Shown piece by piece: positions 27,726-37,038 of a stretch of 64,000 bases of DNA. The translations under genes and the position numbers were made by a program. Under the pieces are notes generated by a model. The model was not told the DNA's origin, ran no database searches, and saw only the letters and a program-made list of their open reading frames with translations. Position 1 is the stretch's first letter; every line of letters begins with the position of its first letter. Location: assembly GCF_009725235.1 (NCBI RefSeq), contig NZ_WJFC01000017.1, positions 1 through 64,000 of the forward strand, given 5' to 3'. The stretch is from Scytonema sp. UIC 10036. Lineage in GTDB: Bacteria > Cyanobacteriota > Cyanobacteriia > Cyanobacteriales > Nostocaceae.

Positions 27726-28538
27726 TTATACTAAATTAGATGGGCTGACCCTGTTAACACCAGATGTTACCTGGTTAATCCAACCAATGTATTTTGTTTC
27801 TACATTTTCAAATTGAGCTGCCTTCATCCAATCATCTACGCTCCCTGCCGCATAAACTTTTGAATAAGGTTCTTGAAAAATTCTGATTAACCATCCCGCA
27901 TGACGTAACCGTTTTTGATTTCCATCTAAAATAATCAATTGTCCGCCCGGTTTAATTAAGCGGAAACACTCTTGTAAAATTAGCTGAGAAATATTGGGTG
28001 GCGTTTCGTGTAATAAAAAGGATGCTGTCACTAAATCAAAAGAAGCTTCTTCTAAATTGGTAGTTTCGGCAAGTCCATGCAGCCATTGTATGTTTACTGC
28101 CGCTTGCTGCGCTTTGTAATCTGCTACAACTAGCATATATGGCGACAAATCCAATCCTATGACTTCTGCTTGCGGAAAATTTTGCTTTAGCATCAACGTG
28201 CTGGAACCCGTACCGCATCCAAGATCGAGAATCCTTGTTGGCTGAGACTTAATTGCAGCTATTAACTGCTTGCGAATCCGAATCTCGTTAGGTGGCGAAG
28301 CAAATGCCGTGACAATATCATAAGTTATAGCTGCTACACAATTAAGGTAACCACCTTCAATACCATGAAAATTCTGACTGCTGTAATATTGTGGATAAAT
28401 TAGGTTGGTTTTTCGGAAGCGATCGCTCTGGGATTGCCAATCTACAGTTTCGTAAAAACGGAGTTTGTCTTCTCCAATTAGGAGGCGAATTATAAACTTG
28501 AGTACAAGTTGTCTGATAGAGTTCTGATTGATTGACAC
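27726..28538 (-). CDS. SAM-dependent methyltransferase
   Basis: 270 residues from a GTG start at 28538. The class I fold is shown by motif I LDLGCGTGSS, then acidic loop GLDLS, and the later ASFLLHETP and LIKPGGQLIILDGN. These are typical of UbiE/Methyltransf_25 type enzymes acting on small molecules. The substrate is unknown. It is divergent from the small membrane protein gene, with only ~20 bp between the start codons. Confidence 0.88.
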   Translation of the reverse strand: MSINQNSIRQLVLKFIIRLLIGEDKLRFYETVDWQSQSDRFRKTNLIYPQYYSSQNFHGIEGGYLNCVAAITYDIVTAFASPPNEIRIRKQLIAAIKSQPTRILDLGCGTGSSTLMLKQNFPQAEVIGLDLSPYMLVVADYKAQQAAVNIQWLHGLAETTNLEEASFDLVTASFLLHETPPNISQLILQECFRLIKPGGQLIILDGNQKRLRHAGWLIRIFQEPYSKVYAAGSVDDWMKAAQFENVETKYIGWINQVTSGVNRVSPSNLV

Positions 28539-28557
28539 AGTATCTCACCCTAATCAC

Positions 28558-28866
28558 ATGGATTTCAAGTCTGTCAGGAACAAATTCTCTACTCTTATAA
28601 AAGTTATATCCATAATTCTTATGGTAAGTGCAATGGGATTGGAATTGTGGAATCTTTATGCACAACTCACGAACAGCCAGGTCCCAGAGACGCTTACTCC
28701 CGTTTTTTGGGTTGAGCGTTTTGCCGTTACGATCCATTTCGTTGAAGGAATTATTGCAGCTTTTTACGCACCTTCAAGAAACAAAATGCCAATACAATAT
28801 GGCACTTATACTTTTTTCGTAGGTACAGTGGGGTTGTTAGAACTGTTTGGCAAGGAGGATGATTAA
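28558..28866 (+). CDS. Small membrane protein, three predicted spans
   Basis: 102 residues from ATG 28558 (MDFKSVRNKF). Hydrophobic segments at ~12-30 (KVISIILMVSAMGLELW), ~52-70 (FAVTIHFVEGIIAAFYA) and ~80-97 (YTFFVGTVGLLELF) suggest three membrane helices. No family is recognised. It may share a promoter region with the divergent methyltransferase, and it ends 40 bp before the TetR operators. Confidence 0.65.
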   Translation: MDFKSVRNKFSTLIKVISIILMVSAMGLELWNLYAQLTNSQVPETLTPVFWVERFAVTIHFVEGIIAAFYAPSRNKMPIQYGTYTFFVGTVGLLELFGKEDD

Positions 28867-28905
28867 CTATCCTCCCAAAGATAGAGAATTACCTCTTGAT
28901 TAAAA

Positions 28906-28955
28906 ACCGTCTAGACGGTATAGTAATCTTATGGTTAGTACACCGCCTAGACGGT
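28906..28955. promoter_or_regulatory. Paired TetR-type operators
   Basis: ACCGTCTAGACGGT (28906-28919) is a perfect 14-bp palindrome; ACCGCCTAGACGGT (28942-28955) repeats it with one mismatch, exactly 36 bp further on. Both are followed by ATAGT and lie upstream of the tetR start. They are the expected sites for the encoded repressor, controlling tetR itself and the P450-MFS genes. Confidence 0.85.
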
Positions 28956-29016
28956 ATAGTTCAGCGACTAGGTAATGTGCTACTTCCTAACCGCTTTGAG
29001 AACAACCTCTGTTCCT

Positions 29017-29586
29017 ATGATTGGTACTAAGAAGTCAAAAGCACGCTCAGCAACTCGTCATGCTCTCCTACAAGCCGCCAGTCAAGTTGTTCTGGATAAG
29101 AGCGTGGAAGCATTAACTCTGGATGCAGTAGCTCAGCAAGCTGGAGTCAGCAAAGGGGGGCTACTTTATCACTTCCCCAACAAGGATGCATTAATTGCAG
29201 GCTTAATCGAACAATTGGTGCTTGATTTTGAAACTATTTTGCAAGAGGAGTTCGATCGTGATGCAGACCCTGGTACACCCGGTCAGTGGGTCAGAGCGTA
29301 TGTACGAGCAACCCTGCGATCGCATCAGCAATCGCTTGCTTTAGTTGCGAGTTTATCTACAGTAGTCGCCACGAATCCAGAGTTGCTACAACCCGTTCAG
29401 GCTTATGAACAACGCTGGCGGCAAAAACTGGAAACGAGTGGAATTGACCCTGTACGGGCAACTATCATTCAGTTAGCGATCGATGGATTGTGGTTTGCTG
29501 AGACTTTCCGGTTAGGGACACTTGATGAGCCATTACGAACTCAAGTTGTGGATGCGCTGTTAGCGATGGCACAAGAACACGATTGA
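29017..29586 (+). CDS. TetR-family repressor
   Basis: 189 residues from ATG 29017 (MIGTKKSKARSATR); an upstream in-frame ATG would add fourteen residues of atypical sequence. The N-terminal HTH is clear: ALTLDAVAQQAGVSKGGLLYHFPNKDALI. The C-terminal half is a TetR_C-type ligand-binding helical domain. Two palindromes upstream are its likely operators. Downstream on the same strand lie a cytochrome P450 and an MFS exporter, a usual arrangement for inducible detoxification or export of a small molecule. Confidence 0.92.
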   Translation: MIGTKKSKARSATRHALLQAASQVVLDKSVEALTLDAVAQQAGVSKGGLLYHFPNKDALIAGLIEQLVLDFETILQEEFDRDADPGTPGQWVRAYVRATLRSHQQSLALVASLSTVVATNPELLQPVQAYEQRWRQKLETSGIDPVRATIIQLAIDGLWFAETFRLGTLDEPLRTQVVDALLAMAQEHD

Positions 29587-29708
29587 TGTAACGAGATTTT
29601 GTTTCATTTGCGTGTTTGCACAACCGATGAACGTCTGCTTGATGCAACATTCATCCGGTTAATTTGACCTGTGAATTTTCTTGATGTTTAGATTCTAGGA
29701 GATACAAA

Positions 29709-30851
29709 ATGCAATTGAATCAACAGTCGATCGACAAAAAGCAAAACTCCCAACTCTTCGGCAACCCCTTTCCTTGGTATGCCAAGATGCGTCGCGAATC
29801 TCCCGTCTTTTACGATCCTACTCGCGAAAGTTGGGTGATATTCAGTTACCAGGATGTCAAGCATGTACTTAGCGATTGGCACACATTCTCGTCCAAAGTT
29901 CCGCATCCCCCTGAACAGACTGACTTCACCCAAAGCCTCAACTTTACCGATCCACCCAAACATCGATCGCTCCGCACGTTGGTAGCGCAAGTGTTCACAC
30001 AGCGGCGTGTCGAGTTACTTGCACCACGGATGACTGAGATTACCCATGAACTCATCGATCGCGTACAAGGACAAGGGCGGATGGACTTTATTCATGATTT
30101 CAGCACACCCTTACCTGTAATCGTCATTGCTGAGATTCTAGGCATTCCCGTTGAAGAGCGTGAGGATTTCAAGCACTGGTCAGACGGTATTGTCGCAGAA
30201 GATCTCTCTGCGTATCGGGCAATGGGTGATTACTTCCGCCATCTGTTAGAGCAACGACGGGGTAAGCCCGGTAACGATTTGGTCAGCGATCTAATTGCGG
30301 CTCATGAGGGAAGCGAAAAGCTCTCCGCTCAAGAACTTGTGGATTTCTGCATGGTGCTGCTGGTAGCTGGTAATGAAACTACGACAAACCTGCTGGCAAA
30401 TGCGATCGTCTGTTTCCATGAGTACCCAAAAGCGTATGAGCGACTAAAGAATGAACGAGCCTTGCTACCCTTGGCAATTGAAGAGGTTCTGCGCTACCGC
30501 TCACCTGCCCAAATCATTCCTCGCTTCACGAAAGTTGAAACCCAAATTGGTAACCAAACGATTCGAGCAGGACAACTGATTCTAGTCTGCCTGGGATCGG
30601 CAAACCGGGATGAACAGCAGTTTGAGCGGGCGGATGAGTTTGCAATTGACCGTCAACCAAATGAACATGTTGCTTTTGGCAATGGCATTCACTTTTGCTT
30701 GGGAGCGCCTCTCGCTCGGCTGGAAGCCACAATCGGGTTGCAGGCAGTCATGGAGCGGCTACCAAATTTGCGAATCGAACCGGGTGCAGTGTTAGAGTTT
30801 GTTTCTTCTCAAGATGTGCATGGCTTGAAAGCACTACCAGTTCTGTTCTAG
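29709..30851 (+). CDS. Cytochrome P450 (bacterial class I)
   Basis: 380 residues, soluble, as usual for bacterial P450s. The I-helix has VAGNETTTN, the K-helix ExxR motif is EEVLRYR, and the heme loop FGNGIHFCLGAPLAR places the thiolate at Cys330. AGGAG stands before the ATG. The heme motif and length fit CYP107-like hydroxylases of macrolides or similar hydrophobic compounds. Electron partners (ferredoxin and reductase) are not encoded nearby. It follows tetR by about 120 bp. Confidence 0.93.
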   Translation: MQLNQQSIDKKQNSQLFGNPFPWYAKMRRESPVFYDPTRESWVIFSYQDVKHVLSDWHTFSSKVPHPPEQTDFTQSLNFTDPPKHRSLRTLVAQVFTQRRVELLAPRMTEITHELIDRVQGQGRMDFIHDFSTPLPVIVIAEILGIPVEEREDFKHWSDGIVAEDLSAYRAMGDYFRHLLEQRRGKPGNDLVSDLIAAHEGSEKLSAQELVDFCMVLLVAGNETTTNLLANAIVCFHEYPKAYERLKNERALLPLAIEEVLRYRSPAQIIPRFTKVETQIGNQTIRAGQLILVCLGSANRDEQQFERADEFAIDRQPNEHVAFGNGIHFCLGAPLARLEATIGLQAVMERLPNLRIEPGAVLEFVSSQDVHGLKALPVLF

Positions 30852-30918
30852 TGAATCGGCTCGAAAAGGCTATTTCACGAAAATTCCCTTCCAATTGTTA
30901 GGAGGTGAGGAGTAGAAG

Positions 30919-30962
30919 TGATGCAGCAGCCAAATATTTCTCTTAACTGCTGCATCATTTTA
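30919..30962 (+). terminator. Intrinsic terminator after the P450 gene
   Basis: TGATGCAGCAG, an 18-base loop, CTGCTGCATCA: an 11-bp perfect stem followed by TTTTA. It lies 68 bp after the P450 stop and before the MFS gene, so full read-through into the transporter is not certain. Confidence 0.75.
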
Positions 30963-31014
30963 TAACGAACATTCGATTAAAAAAAGTGTTTCCGATTTCA
31001 TTGATGAGGAACAG

Positions 31015-32217
31015 ATGGCGAAGCATCCATTACAAATCCCCAACTTTCGTCTGCTCTGGCTGGGACAATCACTTATTCTCTGTGCTGTACAGTTCTGGGT
31101 TGTGGCATTGACTTGGCTTGTATTGCAGAAAACTGGATCGGGAGTGGCAATCGGGACTGTCTTACTAGCAGCAGCAGTTCCACGGGCATTACTTACATTA
31201 GTTGGGGGAGCCTTGAGCGATCGCTTATCACCCTATCGAATTGCTACATTCTCTGCCATCACTAACACAATTCTCGTTGGCACTGTCGCTGCTCTATTAT
31301 GGTACGATACCATCCAATTTCAATACCTGATTATTGTTGCAGGAGTATTTGGTATATCAGACGCCTTCTTGTATCCAGCAACGCTTTCAGCATTACCACG
31401 ACTGATTGACAAGTCTTTGTTGATGAAAGCCAATGCCTTGATGCAGGGCGGAGAGCAAATTACCAACGTAATCGGATCTGCGGCTGCAGGGCTTGCCATT
31501 GGTACTTTTGGATTGCCGATAGCGTTCACCATTAACACCGTACTGTTCGCCTTGGGAGGACTATTTCTCTACTTCATCCGCCAACCTAAGAATGTACAAA
31601 ATTCATCAACGACTCCTTCCATTCAACAGCTATTAGGTGAAATTGCAGAAGGAATACGCTATGCCTGGAAGAATCCTCCCATCCGCATCAGCCTATTAAT
31701 TACTGCCATGTTAAATCTTGCCACCTTAGGACCTTTAGTAGTGGGTGTAGCGAAACTTGTTGAACTTCGATTTGGGGGAAGTGCAACCACGTATGGCTAT
31801 ATACAAGCAGCTTTCGGAGTTGGTGCATTTCTGGGTGTGCTTGCGGCGAGTCAAATTAACTCTGTAAAAACTCCTCGAATGACATTGGTGCTACTAGCTT
31901 ATGGTTTGGGTATTGGAACTACGGGACTGGGATTTGTGCAGCAAGCGTGGATGGCGTATGGCTTGATTGCGCTCATGGGATTAGGCGGCGGGTTTGTCAG
32001 CGTAATTGCGATCGGCTGGCTCCAAGAACAAACTGTTGCTGAAATGCAAGGAAGAATGATGGGCTTACTAACCTTTACCGCTGTTGCTCTCGATCCGTTT
32101 TCACAAGCAGCTTCAGGATTTCTGATGGACATCAATCTCACACTTATGTTTGTTGTCGCAGGAGCCACAATGCTGTTAACCGCAGTCATAACCCCATTCA
32201 GTTCAACCAATATTTGA
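31015..32217 (+). CDS. MFS exporter
   Basis: 400 residues with about twelve hydrophobic spans. The N-terminus (NFRLLWLGQSLILCAVQFWVV) and the cytoplasmic loop GGALSDRLSPYR are typical of the EntS/MFS_3 drug-efflux group. It has its own upstream gap of 164 bp with a terminator in it. By position it probably exports the substrate or product of the P450 under TetR control (inference). Confidence 0.88.
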   Translation: MAKHPLQIPNFRLLWLGQSLILCAVQFWVVALTWLVLQKTGSGVAIGTVLLAAAVPRALLTLVGGALSDRLSPYRIATFSAITNTILVGTVAALLWYDTIQFQYLIIVAGVFGISDAFLYPATLSALPRLIDKSLLMKANALMQGGEQITNVIGSAAAGLAIGTFGLPIAFTINTVLFALGGLFLYFIRQPKNVQNSSTTPSIQQLLGEIAEGIRYAWKNPPIRISLLITAMLNLATLGPLVVGVAKLVELRFGGSATTYGYIQAAFGVGAFLGVLAASQINSVKTPRMTLVLLAYGLGIGTTGLGFVQQAWMAYGLIALMGLGGGFVSVIAIGWLQEQTVAEMQGRMMGLLTFTAVALDPFSQAASGFLMDINLTLMFVVAGATMLLTAVITPFSSTNI

Positions 32218-32261
32218 TTTAGCGTTATAGTTAATCAACCAAAGTTTTATTCTTAAATTTA

Positions 32262-32346
32262 CCCCACCCTAACCCTCCCCTTGTAAAAGGGGAGGGAACT
32301 GGAAATCTAATTTCCCCCCTTTATAAGGGGGGATTAAGGGGGGTAA
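32262..32346. repeat. Interspersed G/C-run repeat
   Basis: CCCCACCCTAACCCTCCCCT ... AGGGGAGGG followed by CCCCCCTTTATAAGGGGGG and GGGGGG. This is the reverse-oriented counterpart of the copy at 1-80 and can form two hairpins. Confidence 0.75.
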
Positions 32347-32476
32347 GGAGAAATACCACAGATGGTGGAGTTTTTTCTATGCATCTTCATCTGAAAACGG
32401 TACTACTACCATTAAGTAGAGTCAAAGAAATTTGAAAAAATTCTTTATATCAAATTAGAATGCGCTCTAATGTGTG

Positions 32477-33013
32477 TTAATTGTCAACTTTTTGACTTTT
32501 CTCTAGGTAGTGATGAACACCCTTGCTTACCTGTAGTATGTTCGGTCTGATATTCTTGCTTAGGAAATCCTCAACCGTGTGCCCTACCATCCCTGCAAGC
32601 ATCTGAGGAATCCCCTTAATCTGCTTGGTATCGATGACGATCTCCCCACGGGTTTCAATTAGAGTACCGCGATCGGCTTCTTTAAAGTAGTGAACACCAG
32701 CACAACGGACTGCTTCGGTGAAAGCGTGTGTCTTGATATACCACTTGGCAGTGAATTCGGACTCGTTCCAGGTAGCGATATCAGTCCACGAGAGCATTGT
32801 CTCACTTAGTACGGCACGCGCCACGGCTGGAATCTCACCGCCGCCATGCCACTCGTTCACAAAGTCAATGCGATCGCCCTTCTCAGTACGCGATTTGACT
32901 TCAATGTGTCGCACATTGGGTAAGTAGGGTACAAGTTCGACAAGCTTGTCGCGGTACGTAGCATAAACCAGCGGACGTGGAAAGGGAATGTAGGTTTCGG
33001 CAGAGATAAGCAT
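32477..33013 (-). CDS. SRPBCC/START-like lipid-binding protein
   Basis: 178 residues. The pattern ISAETYIPFPRPLVYATYRDKL...VPYLPNVRHIEV at the N-terminus, alternating strands, and a long C-terminal helix fit the SRPBCC (polyketide cyclase/CoxG-like) hydrophobic-pocket fold. No catalytic motif is evident. It is isolated between repeats, so no operon context helps. Confidence 0.7.
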   Translation of the reverse strand: MLISAETYIPFPRPLVYATYRDKLVELVPYLPNVRHIEVKSRTEKGDRIDFVNEWHGGGEIPAVARAVLSETMLSWTDIATWNESEFTAKWYIKTHAFTEAVRCAGVHYFKEADRGTLIETRGEIVIDTKQIKGIPQMLAGMVGHTVEDFLSKNIRPNILQVSKGVHHYLEKSQKVDN

Positions 33014-33342
33014 GGGTAAACACAGGTCTATTTATGTTTTATTTTATACAGAACTTATAGCAATTGAGTGCTTTTCATCTAGCTCGCAAGCAGGACGTAC
33101 TGTATATTTAGGATATTATTGGTTGTTAGAATAGTGCTATTTTTTTAGGAAGCAGTCGGTAACTAATTTGCCATTTTGTCAAAAATGTTAGATATCTTAA
33201 ATATTTTAGACCTAAAACCAGAATAAATTTTCTGTTTTTATTTTGTGTTTAGCTTCTTTATGTCTAAAGATATATAATTTTTCTAAACTTGGTAAATTGT
33301 TTCAATACCTAAAAATATATAGTCATCCTCAATAAGTTGTAA

Positions 33343-33561
33343 CAAAAGCGGCTCGTACATAAACCCAAAGAACTACCTTTCTTAGAAGCAATTTGCTGGC
33401 AAATAGAGGATGTTTATCAGTTCACTTCAGAGGAAATGCTGAGTCGCTACGAACGAGGTTGGAGATACCGAGAGATATTTAACAACCTTGAGGGTGAAGA
33501 ACTTAATTTTCTCAAGGAACTTGCACAACGCTATCACTCTTGGCTGCTTGTTGAGCTATGA
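33343..33561 (+). pseudogene. Truncated conserved hypothetical, no start codon
   Basis: An open frame of 72 codons (KPKELPFLEAICWQIEDVY ... ERGWRYREIFNNLEGEE ... SWLLVEL) with protein-like composition but no ATG at its 5' end; the frame opens straight after a TAA. It reads like the whole body of a small cyanobacterial protein whose start was lost, or whose translation begins at an internal Met (MLSRYERG). Family not recognised. Confidence 0.5.
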
Positions 33562-33566
33562 AGTTT

Positions 33567-33600
33567 CTTCGCGCTCTTTGCGTCTTTGCGGTTAATAATT
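33567..33600. repeat. Interspersed TTCGCGCTCTTTGCG repeat
   Basis: Same family as 3592-3628 and 36836-36875 (TCTTTGCGTCTTTGCGG then AT-rich). Directly follows the truncated frame. Confidence 0.65.
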
Positions 33601-33805
33601 TTTACCTGTCAAATAAGACTGCTATACTAGTATTACTATCAGCAAGTCCAAGTTCAATTACTTGCCTAACACTGAAAAACTTAAATTTCGATTTGGGGTT
33701 TCTAAATCCATTAGACTAGATTTATCTGATAGCGATATGATACCACTTCTTTTAGATTAAGCTAAAGAAATATACAGCAGATTTCAACTTGGTGAGGTAC
33801 AAAAA

Positions 33806-33852
33806 TTACCCCCCTCTGTCCCCCCTTGCTAAGGGGGGATGACAGGGGGTGT
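33806..33852. repeat. Interspersed G/C-run repeat
   Basis: ACCCCCCTCTGTCCCCCC, TTGCTAA, GGGGGGATGACAGGGGGT: an almost perfect hairpin, 54 bp upstream of the AraC gene. It could be a transcription barrier or simply a dispersed repeat. Confidence 0.75.
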
Positions 33853-33905
33853 ACTTCATTTAGATGCAAAGCGCTGTAAAGAGCACCTAAATAAAAACCT
33901 GCACC

Positions 33906-34802
33906 ATGCAGTTGCACAGCAATATTAATTTAATCGATCCAAAAACTGGGCAGCGTTTTCCATCTGCACCAGACCAATCCGTGGTTCTGTCAAGTGTTCA
34001 AGCAGGATGGCGTACTCATCTGACTCTTGAAGTCCAGCGATTGAACCCCATGGAACTGCCAGAACACTATATCGAAGGTCATCGATTAATTATTAATTTG
34101 GGAAGTTCGGTGCGTTTTGGCTGGCGAACAGGTGGGCAAACCCATGAAGCTATCCTCCCCCCAGGAGGATTTTGCTTGCAATCTAACGGTGAGACGAATG
34201 CTCCCTTTTGGCAAGATGAAATGACGGTGGCTGCAATTGCCATCAAGCCTGAGTTCATTGAAACCATCCTTGAAGACCGAACTCCGGATGCTATTGATAC
34301 CTTTGCAGAAAGACGCTGTATCGGAGATGAACTAGCTTACAACTATTCAAGGGCGCTCGCTTCCGAACTTGCCACACCAGGTGAACCTCTCTATGCAGAA
34401 ACACTATCACTTGCTTTTACGCTGCATTTATTAAACAGTCATAGCCGCAAAGGCAAAAAGCCGTTAAGCCCAAAAGGGAAATTGTCTGCAACCCAACTGC
34501 GTGATGCGATCGCAATAGCCCGGACACAACTTGGAACAGAGCTAAACTTAAGCATATTAGCAAATGCAGCCCAAGTGTCTGAATTTCATTTTTCCCGCAT
34601 GTTCAAAAAAACCACAGGCATAGCACCCCATCAATTTGTCCTGCGCCTGCGACTTGAACGAGCACAAGCACTGATTAAAACAAGTCAAATGCCCCTGTCA
34701 GATGTTGCGATCGCCGTTGGTTTTTTCGACCAAGCACACTTTACAAATGTCTTCAAACGTGCTTTCGGCATGACTCCACGAGCTTTTGCTAAAGCGCTTT
34801 AA
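33906..34802 (+). CDS. AraC-family transcriptional regulator
   Basis: 298 residues. The N-terminal ~180 residues form a cupin-like sensing domain. The C-terminal double HTH is complete: LSILANAAQVSEFHFSRMFK and LSDVAIAVGFFDQAHFTNVFKRAFGMTPRAF. It activates or represses by ligand binding; the obvious target is the exported hydrolase gene 130 bp downstream on the same strand. Confidence 0.92.
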   Translation: MQLHSNINLIDPKTGQRFPSAPDQSVVLSSVQAGWRTHLTLEVQRLNPMELPEHYIEGHRLIINLGSSVRFGWRTGGQTHEAILPPGGFCLQSNGETNAPFWQDEMTVAAIAIKPEFIETILEDRTPDAIDTFAERRCIGDELAYNYSRALASELATPGEPLYAETLSLAFTLHLLNSHSRKGKKPLSPKGKLSATQLRDAIAIARTQLGTELNLSILANAAQVSEFHFSRMFKKTTGIAPHQFVLRLRLERAQALIKTSQMPLSDVAIAVGFFDQAHFTNVFKRAFGMTPRAFAKAL

Positions 34803-34931
34803 AAACTGAGCAAGATTTTCCAATTTTTTCCCGGCAGCCTCCTGAGATTATTTAGCTATCGGCAAACAACAAAGCCGACTTGAGCCATCAATCCAAAAAT
34901 CAAAAACCAGAAAATCTTAGGAAAAACAGCC

Positions 34932-35975
34932 ATGCTTTCAGTGAAAAAATTTGCCTTAACAACACTCACACTGGCTTCTGTTAGTTTGTTGACTTTGCCC
35001 CAAATGAGCAATGCCCAACGGCAAAAAATTGGAGAATCTCCCATGCCTAATGTTACCGAAACTGCCACAACAAACAAGATGACTGTCCGGAAAGTTCAGT
35101 TTCTCAGTCAGGGTACAAAAGTGGTAGGTAATCTCTATCTTCCTACAACTATGACTCAAGGAGCAAAGCCAGCAGTTGTTGTGGTTGGTCCTCAGTCAAG
35201 CGTCAAAGAACAAGTGCCCGCAGTTTATGCTCGTCGATTAGCCTCCGAAGGATTTGTTGCCCTCACTTTCGACCATCGTACCTTTGGTGAAAGTTCAGGT
35301 TTACCCCGCCAATTTGAAAACCCTGAAATGAAGGTTCAGGACATTCACAATGCAGTTACATTTTTGCGTGCATTACCTGAAGTGAAGCAAAATGCCGTGG
35401 GTTTGCTGGGTGTTTGTTCGGGTGGTGGTTACTCCGCCAAAGCAGCTGCAATGGATAAATCGATTAATGCTCTTGTGACTGTGGCAGGTTTTTATCATGA
35501 CCCCCAAGTGATGCGGCAATGGCTCGGCGATAACTATGAAGCGCGTGTCAAAATGGGAAGAGAAGCTCGTATTAAGTATGAAAAAACTGGTCAAATTGAT
35601 TACATGACCAATGTAGACCCAAAAAACCAAAACGTGGCAATGCCCGGTCAGGAAGCTTATGACTATTACGGCACGAACCGTGGTTCGCAACCCGGTTGGG
35701 TCAATCGTTCAGCAGTGATGTTCTTTGAGCCTTTCTTGCAATTTAATGCCATTAATGCAGGCCGCGATATTAAAGCTCCTACTTTAGTCATTCACTCAGA
35801 TACCGCTTTAGTTCCAGATGGTGCGCGTCGCTTCTTTAATAGCATCCCAACCAAGCAGAAAAATCTACACTGGATGACCACAGAAAATCACATTGCATTT
35901 TACGACCAACCAGAGGTTGTGGAAGAAGCAGCTAGTAAGGCAACAGCATGGCTCAAACAAACTTTGGGTGTTTAA
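34932..35975 (+). CDS. Exported alpha/beta hydrolase, dienelactone hydrolase-like
   Basis: 347 residues with a signal peptide (KKFALTTLTLASVSLLTLPQMSNAQ, cleavage near residue 32). The alpha/beta core has the nucleophile elbow GVCSGG, where Cys rather than Ser stands at the centre, as in dienelactone hydrolases. The acid is probably in VIHSDTALVPDG and the His is in TENHIAFYDQ. Upstream AraC regulator suggests inducible expression. Its stop overlaps the stop of the convergent MtfA-like gene by three bases. Confidence 0.85.
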   Translation: MLSVKKFALTTLTLASVSLLTLPQMSNAQRQKIGESPMPNVTETATTNKMTVRKVQFLSQGTKVVGNLYLPTTMTQGAKPAVVVVGPQSSVKEQVPAVYARRLASEGFVALTFDHRTFGESSGLPRQFENPEMKVQDIHNAVTFLRALPEVKQNAVGLLGVCSGGGYSAKAAAMDKSINALVTVAGFYHDPQVMRQWLGDNYEARVKMGREARIKYEKTGQIDYMTNVDPKNQNVAMPGQEAYDYYGTNRGSQPGWVNRSAVMFFEPFLQFNAINAGRDIKAPTLVIHSDTALVPDGARRFFNSIPTKQKNLHWMTTENHIAFYDQPEVVEEAASKATAWLKQTLGV

Positions 35976-36796
35976 ATCCATTGCACGGGATTTAGGTGAT
36001 AGTAGCGTTTCAAGAGATCGTATAATGCTGGGTGCTGATGCAATAATTGCTGGGGTTTTTCAAAAAACGTTTCAGTTGCTACGGCAAAAAATTCTGCAGG
36101 ATTCGTTGCACCATAACTATCTATGACAGTCTTGACTCCTTGTTGAACATCTTGACAAAGTTGTTGATATTCTGCTGCCATCACCTTAGCCCAAATGGGA
36201 TAATCTGACTTTTGTTGCAAAATAGGAACGCCTTCTGCTTTACCATCCTCTTGATCTAACTGGTGGGCAAATTCATGCAAAACAACGTTATGTCCATCTC
36301 TCCAGTTCCCAGTATCTAGCTTCACCTGTTCCCAAGACAAGACCACTTGATCTCTACTCCACGATTCTCCCAATCTTGCCACACGTCTTTCTTCAACAAC
36401 ATAATCGCTAACTGCAGTGGTTTCTTTGACTAAATAAGTGCTTGGATAAATGAGAATTGAACGAAGTTTAGGAAAGTATTCTCCTCTGTCATTTAGCAAA
36501 AGCAAGCAAGCGATCGCAGCAATAACTATCTTCATTTCTTGCGTAACCTCTAACCCTCCACAACCAATAAATTGTTTTTCTGCTAAGAACACTTGAATAT
36601 GTCCCTGCAAACGTCTTCGTTCGCTAGGGGAAAGGCGGAGGTAAATAGGAAGATTGTTCTCCATAATAGCGTTCCAAAGCGCAGGAAAAGAACGACGTTT
36701 GATACTGTTTCTGCGTACTTTGGTTAAAAAGGGGCTAATAAAAATTCCTGTAAGAATTAGTCCAACAATTAAAAAAACAAGAATCGCTGCAGTCAT
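35972..36796 (-). CDS. MtfA/M90-type zinc peptidase
   Basis: About 274 residues from ATG 36796 (MTAAILVFLIVG). The frame stays open upstream, but those residues (KTRRARRKV) are encoded by the dispersed repeat at 36836-36875, so the shorter start is preferred. An N-terminal membrane helix is followed by the gluzincin motif HEFAHQLDQEDG, with the distal zinc ligand probably in the FFAVATETFF glutamate. E. coli MtfA regulates glucose uptake by binding Mlc; the cyanobacterial target is unknown. Confidence 0.85.
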   Translation of the reverse strand: MTAAILVFLIVGLILTGIFISPFLTKVRRNSIKRRSFPALWNAIMENNLPIYLRLSPSERRRLQGHIQVFLAEKQFIGCGGLEVTQEMKIVIAAIACLLLLNDRGEYFPKLRSILIYPSTYLVKETTAVSDYVVEERRVARLGESWSRDQVVLSWEQVKLDTGNWRDGHNVVLHEFAHQLDQEDGKAEGVPILQQKSDYPIWAKVMAAEYQQLCQDVQQGVKTVIDSYGATNPAEFFAVATETFFEKPQQLLHQHPALYDLLKRYYHLNPVQWI

Positions 36797-36835
36797 AAGA
36801 CGGAAACTTTTCAGACATCCTCTAATCGTAACTTT

Positions 36836-36875
36836 CCTTCGCGCTCTTCGCGTCTTCGCGGTTCCAAAATAATTT
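36836..36875. repeat. Interspersed TTCGCGCTCTTCGCG repeat
   Basis: Third copy of the family at 3592 and 33567. It overlaps the upstream extension of the MtfA-like frame. A GC hairpin (CCCCGG ... CCGGG) stands just beyond, around 36912. Confidence 0.65.
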
Positions 36876-37038
36876 TTTAACCACAAAGACGAGCCAGTGC
36901 GTTAGACGGGTTCCCCGGCTTGAAGCTCCGGGCGTCGCAAAGAGCACGAAGAAAATACTTGAAGAAATTACTACAGAATAGGTACAAGTAGCGGTAGAAT
37001 TAATACCCAGCCCGCATCTATCACTATTATCAACGCCC

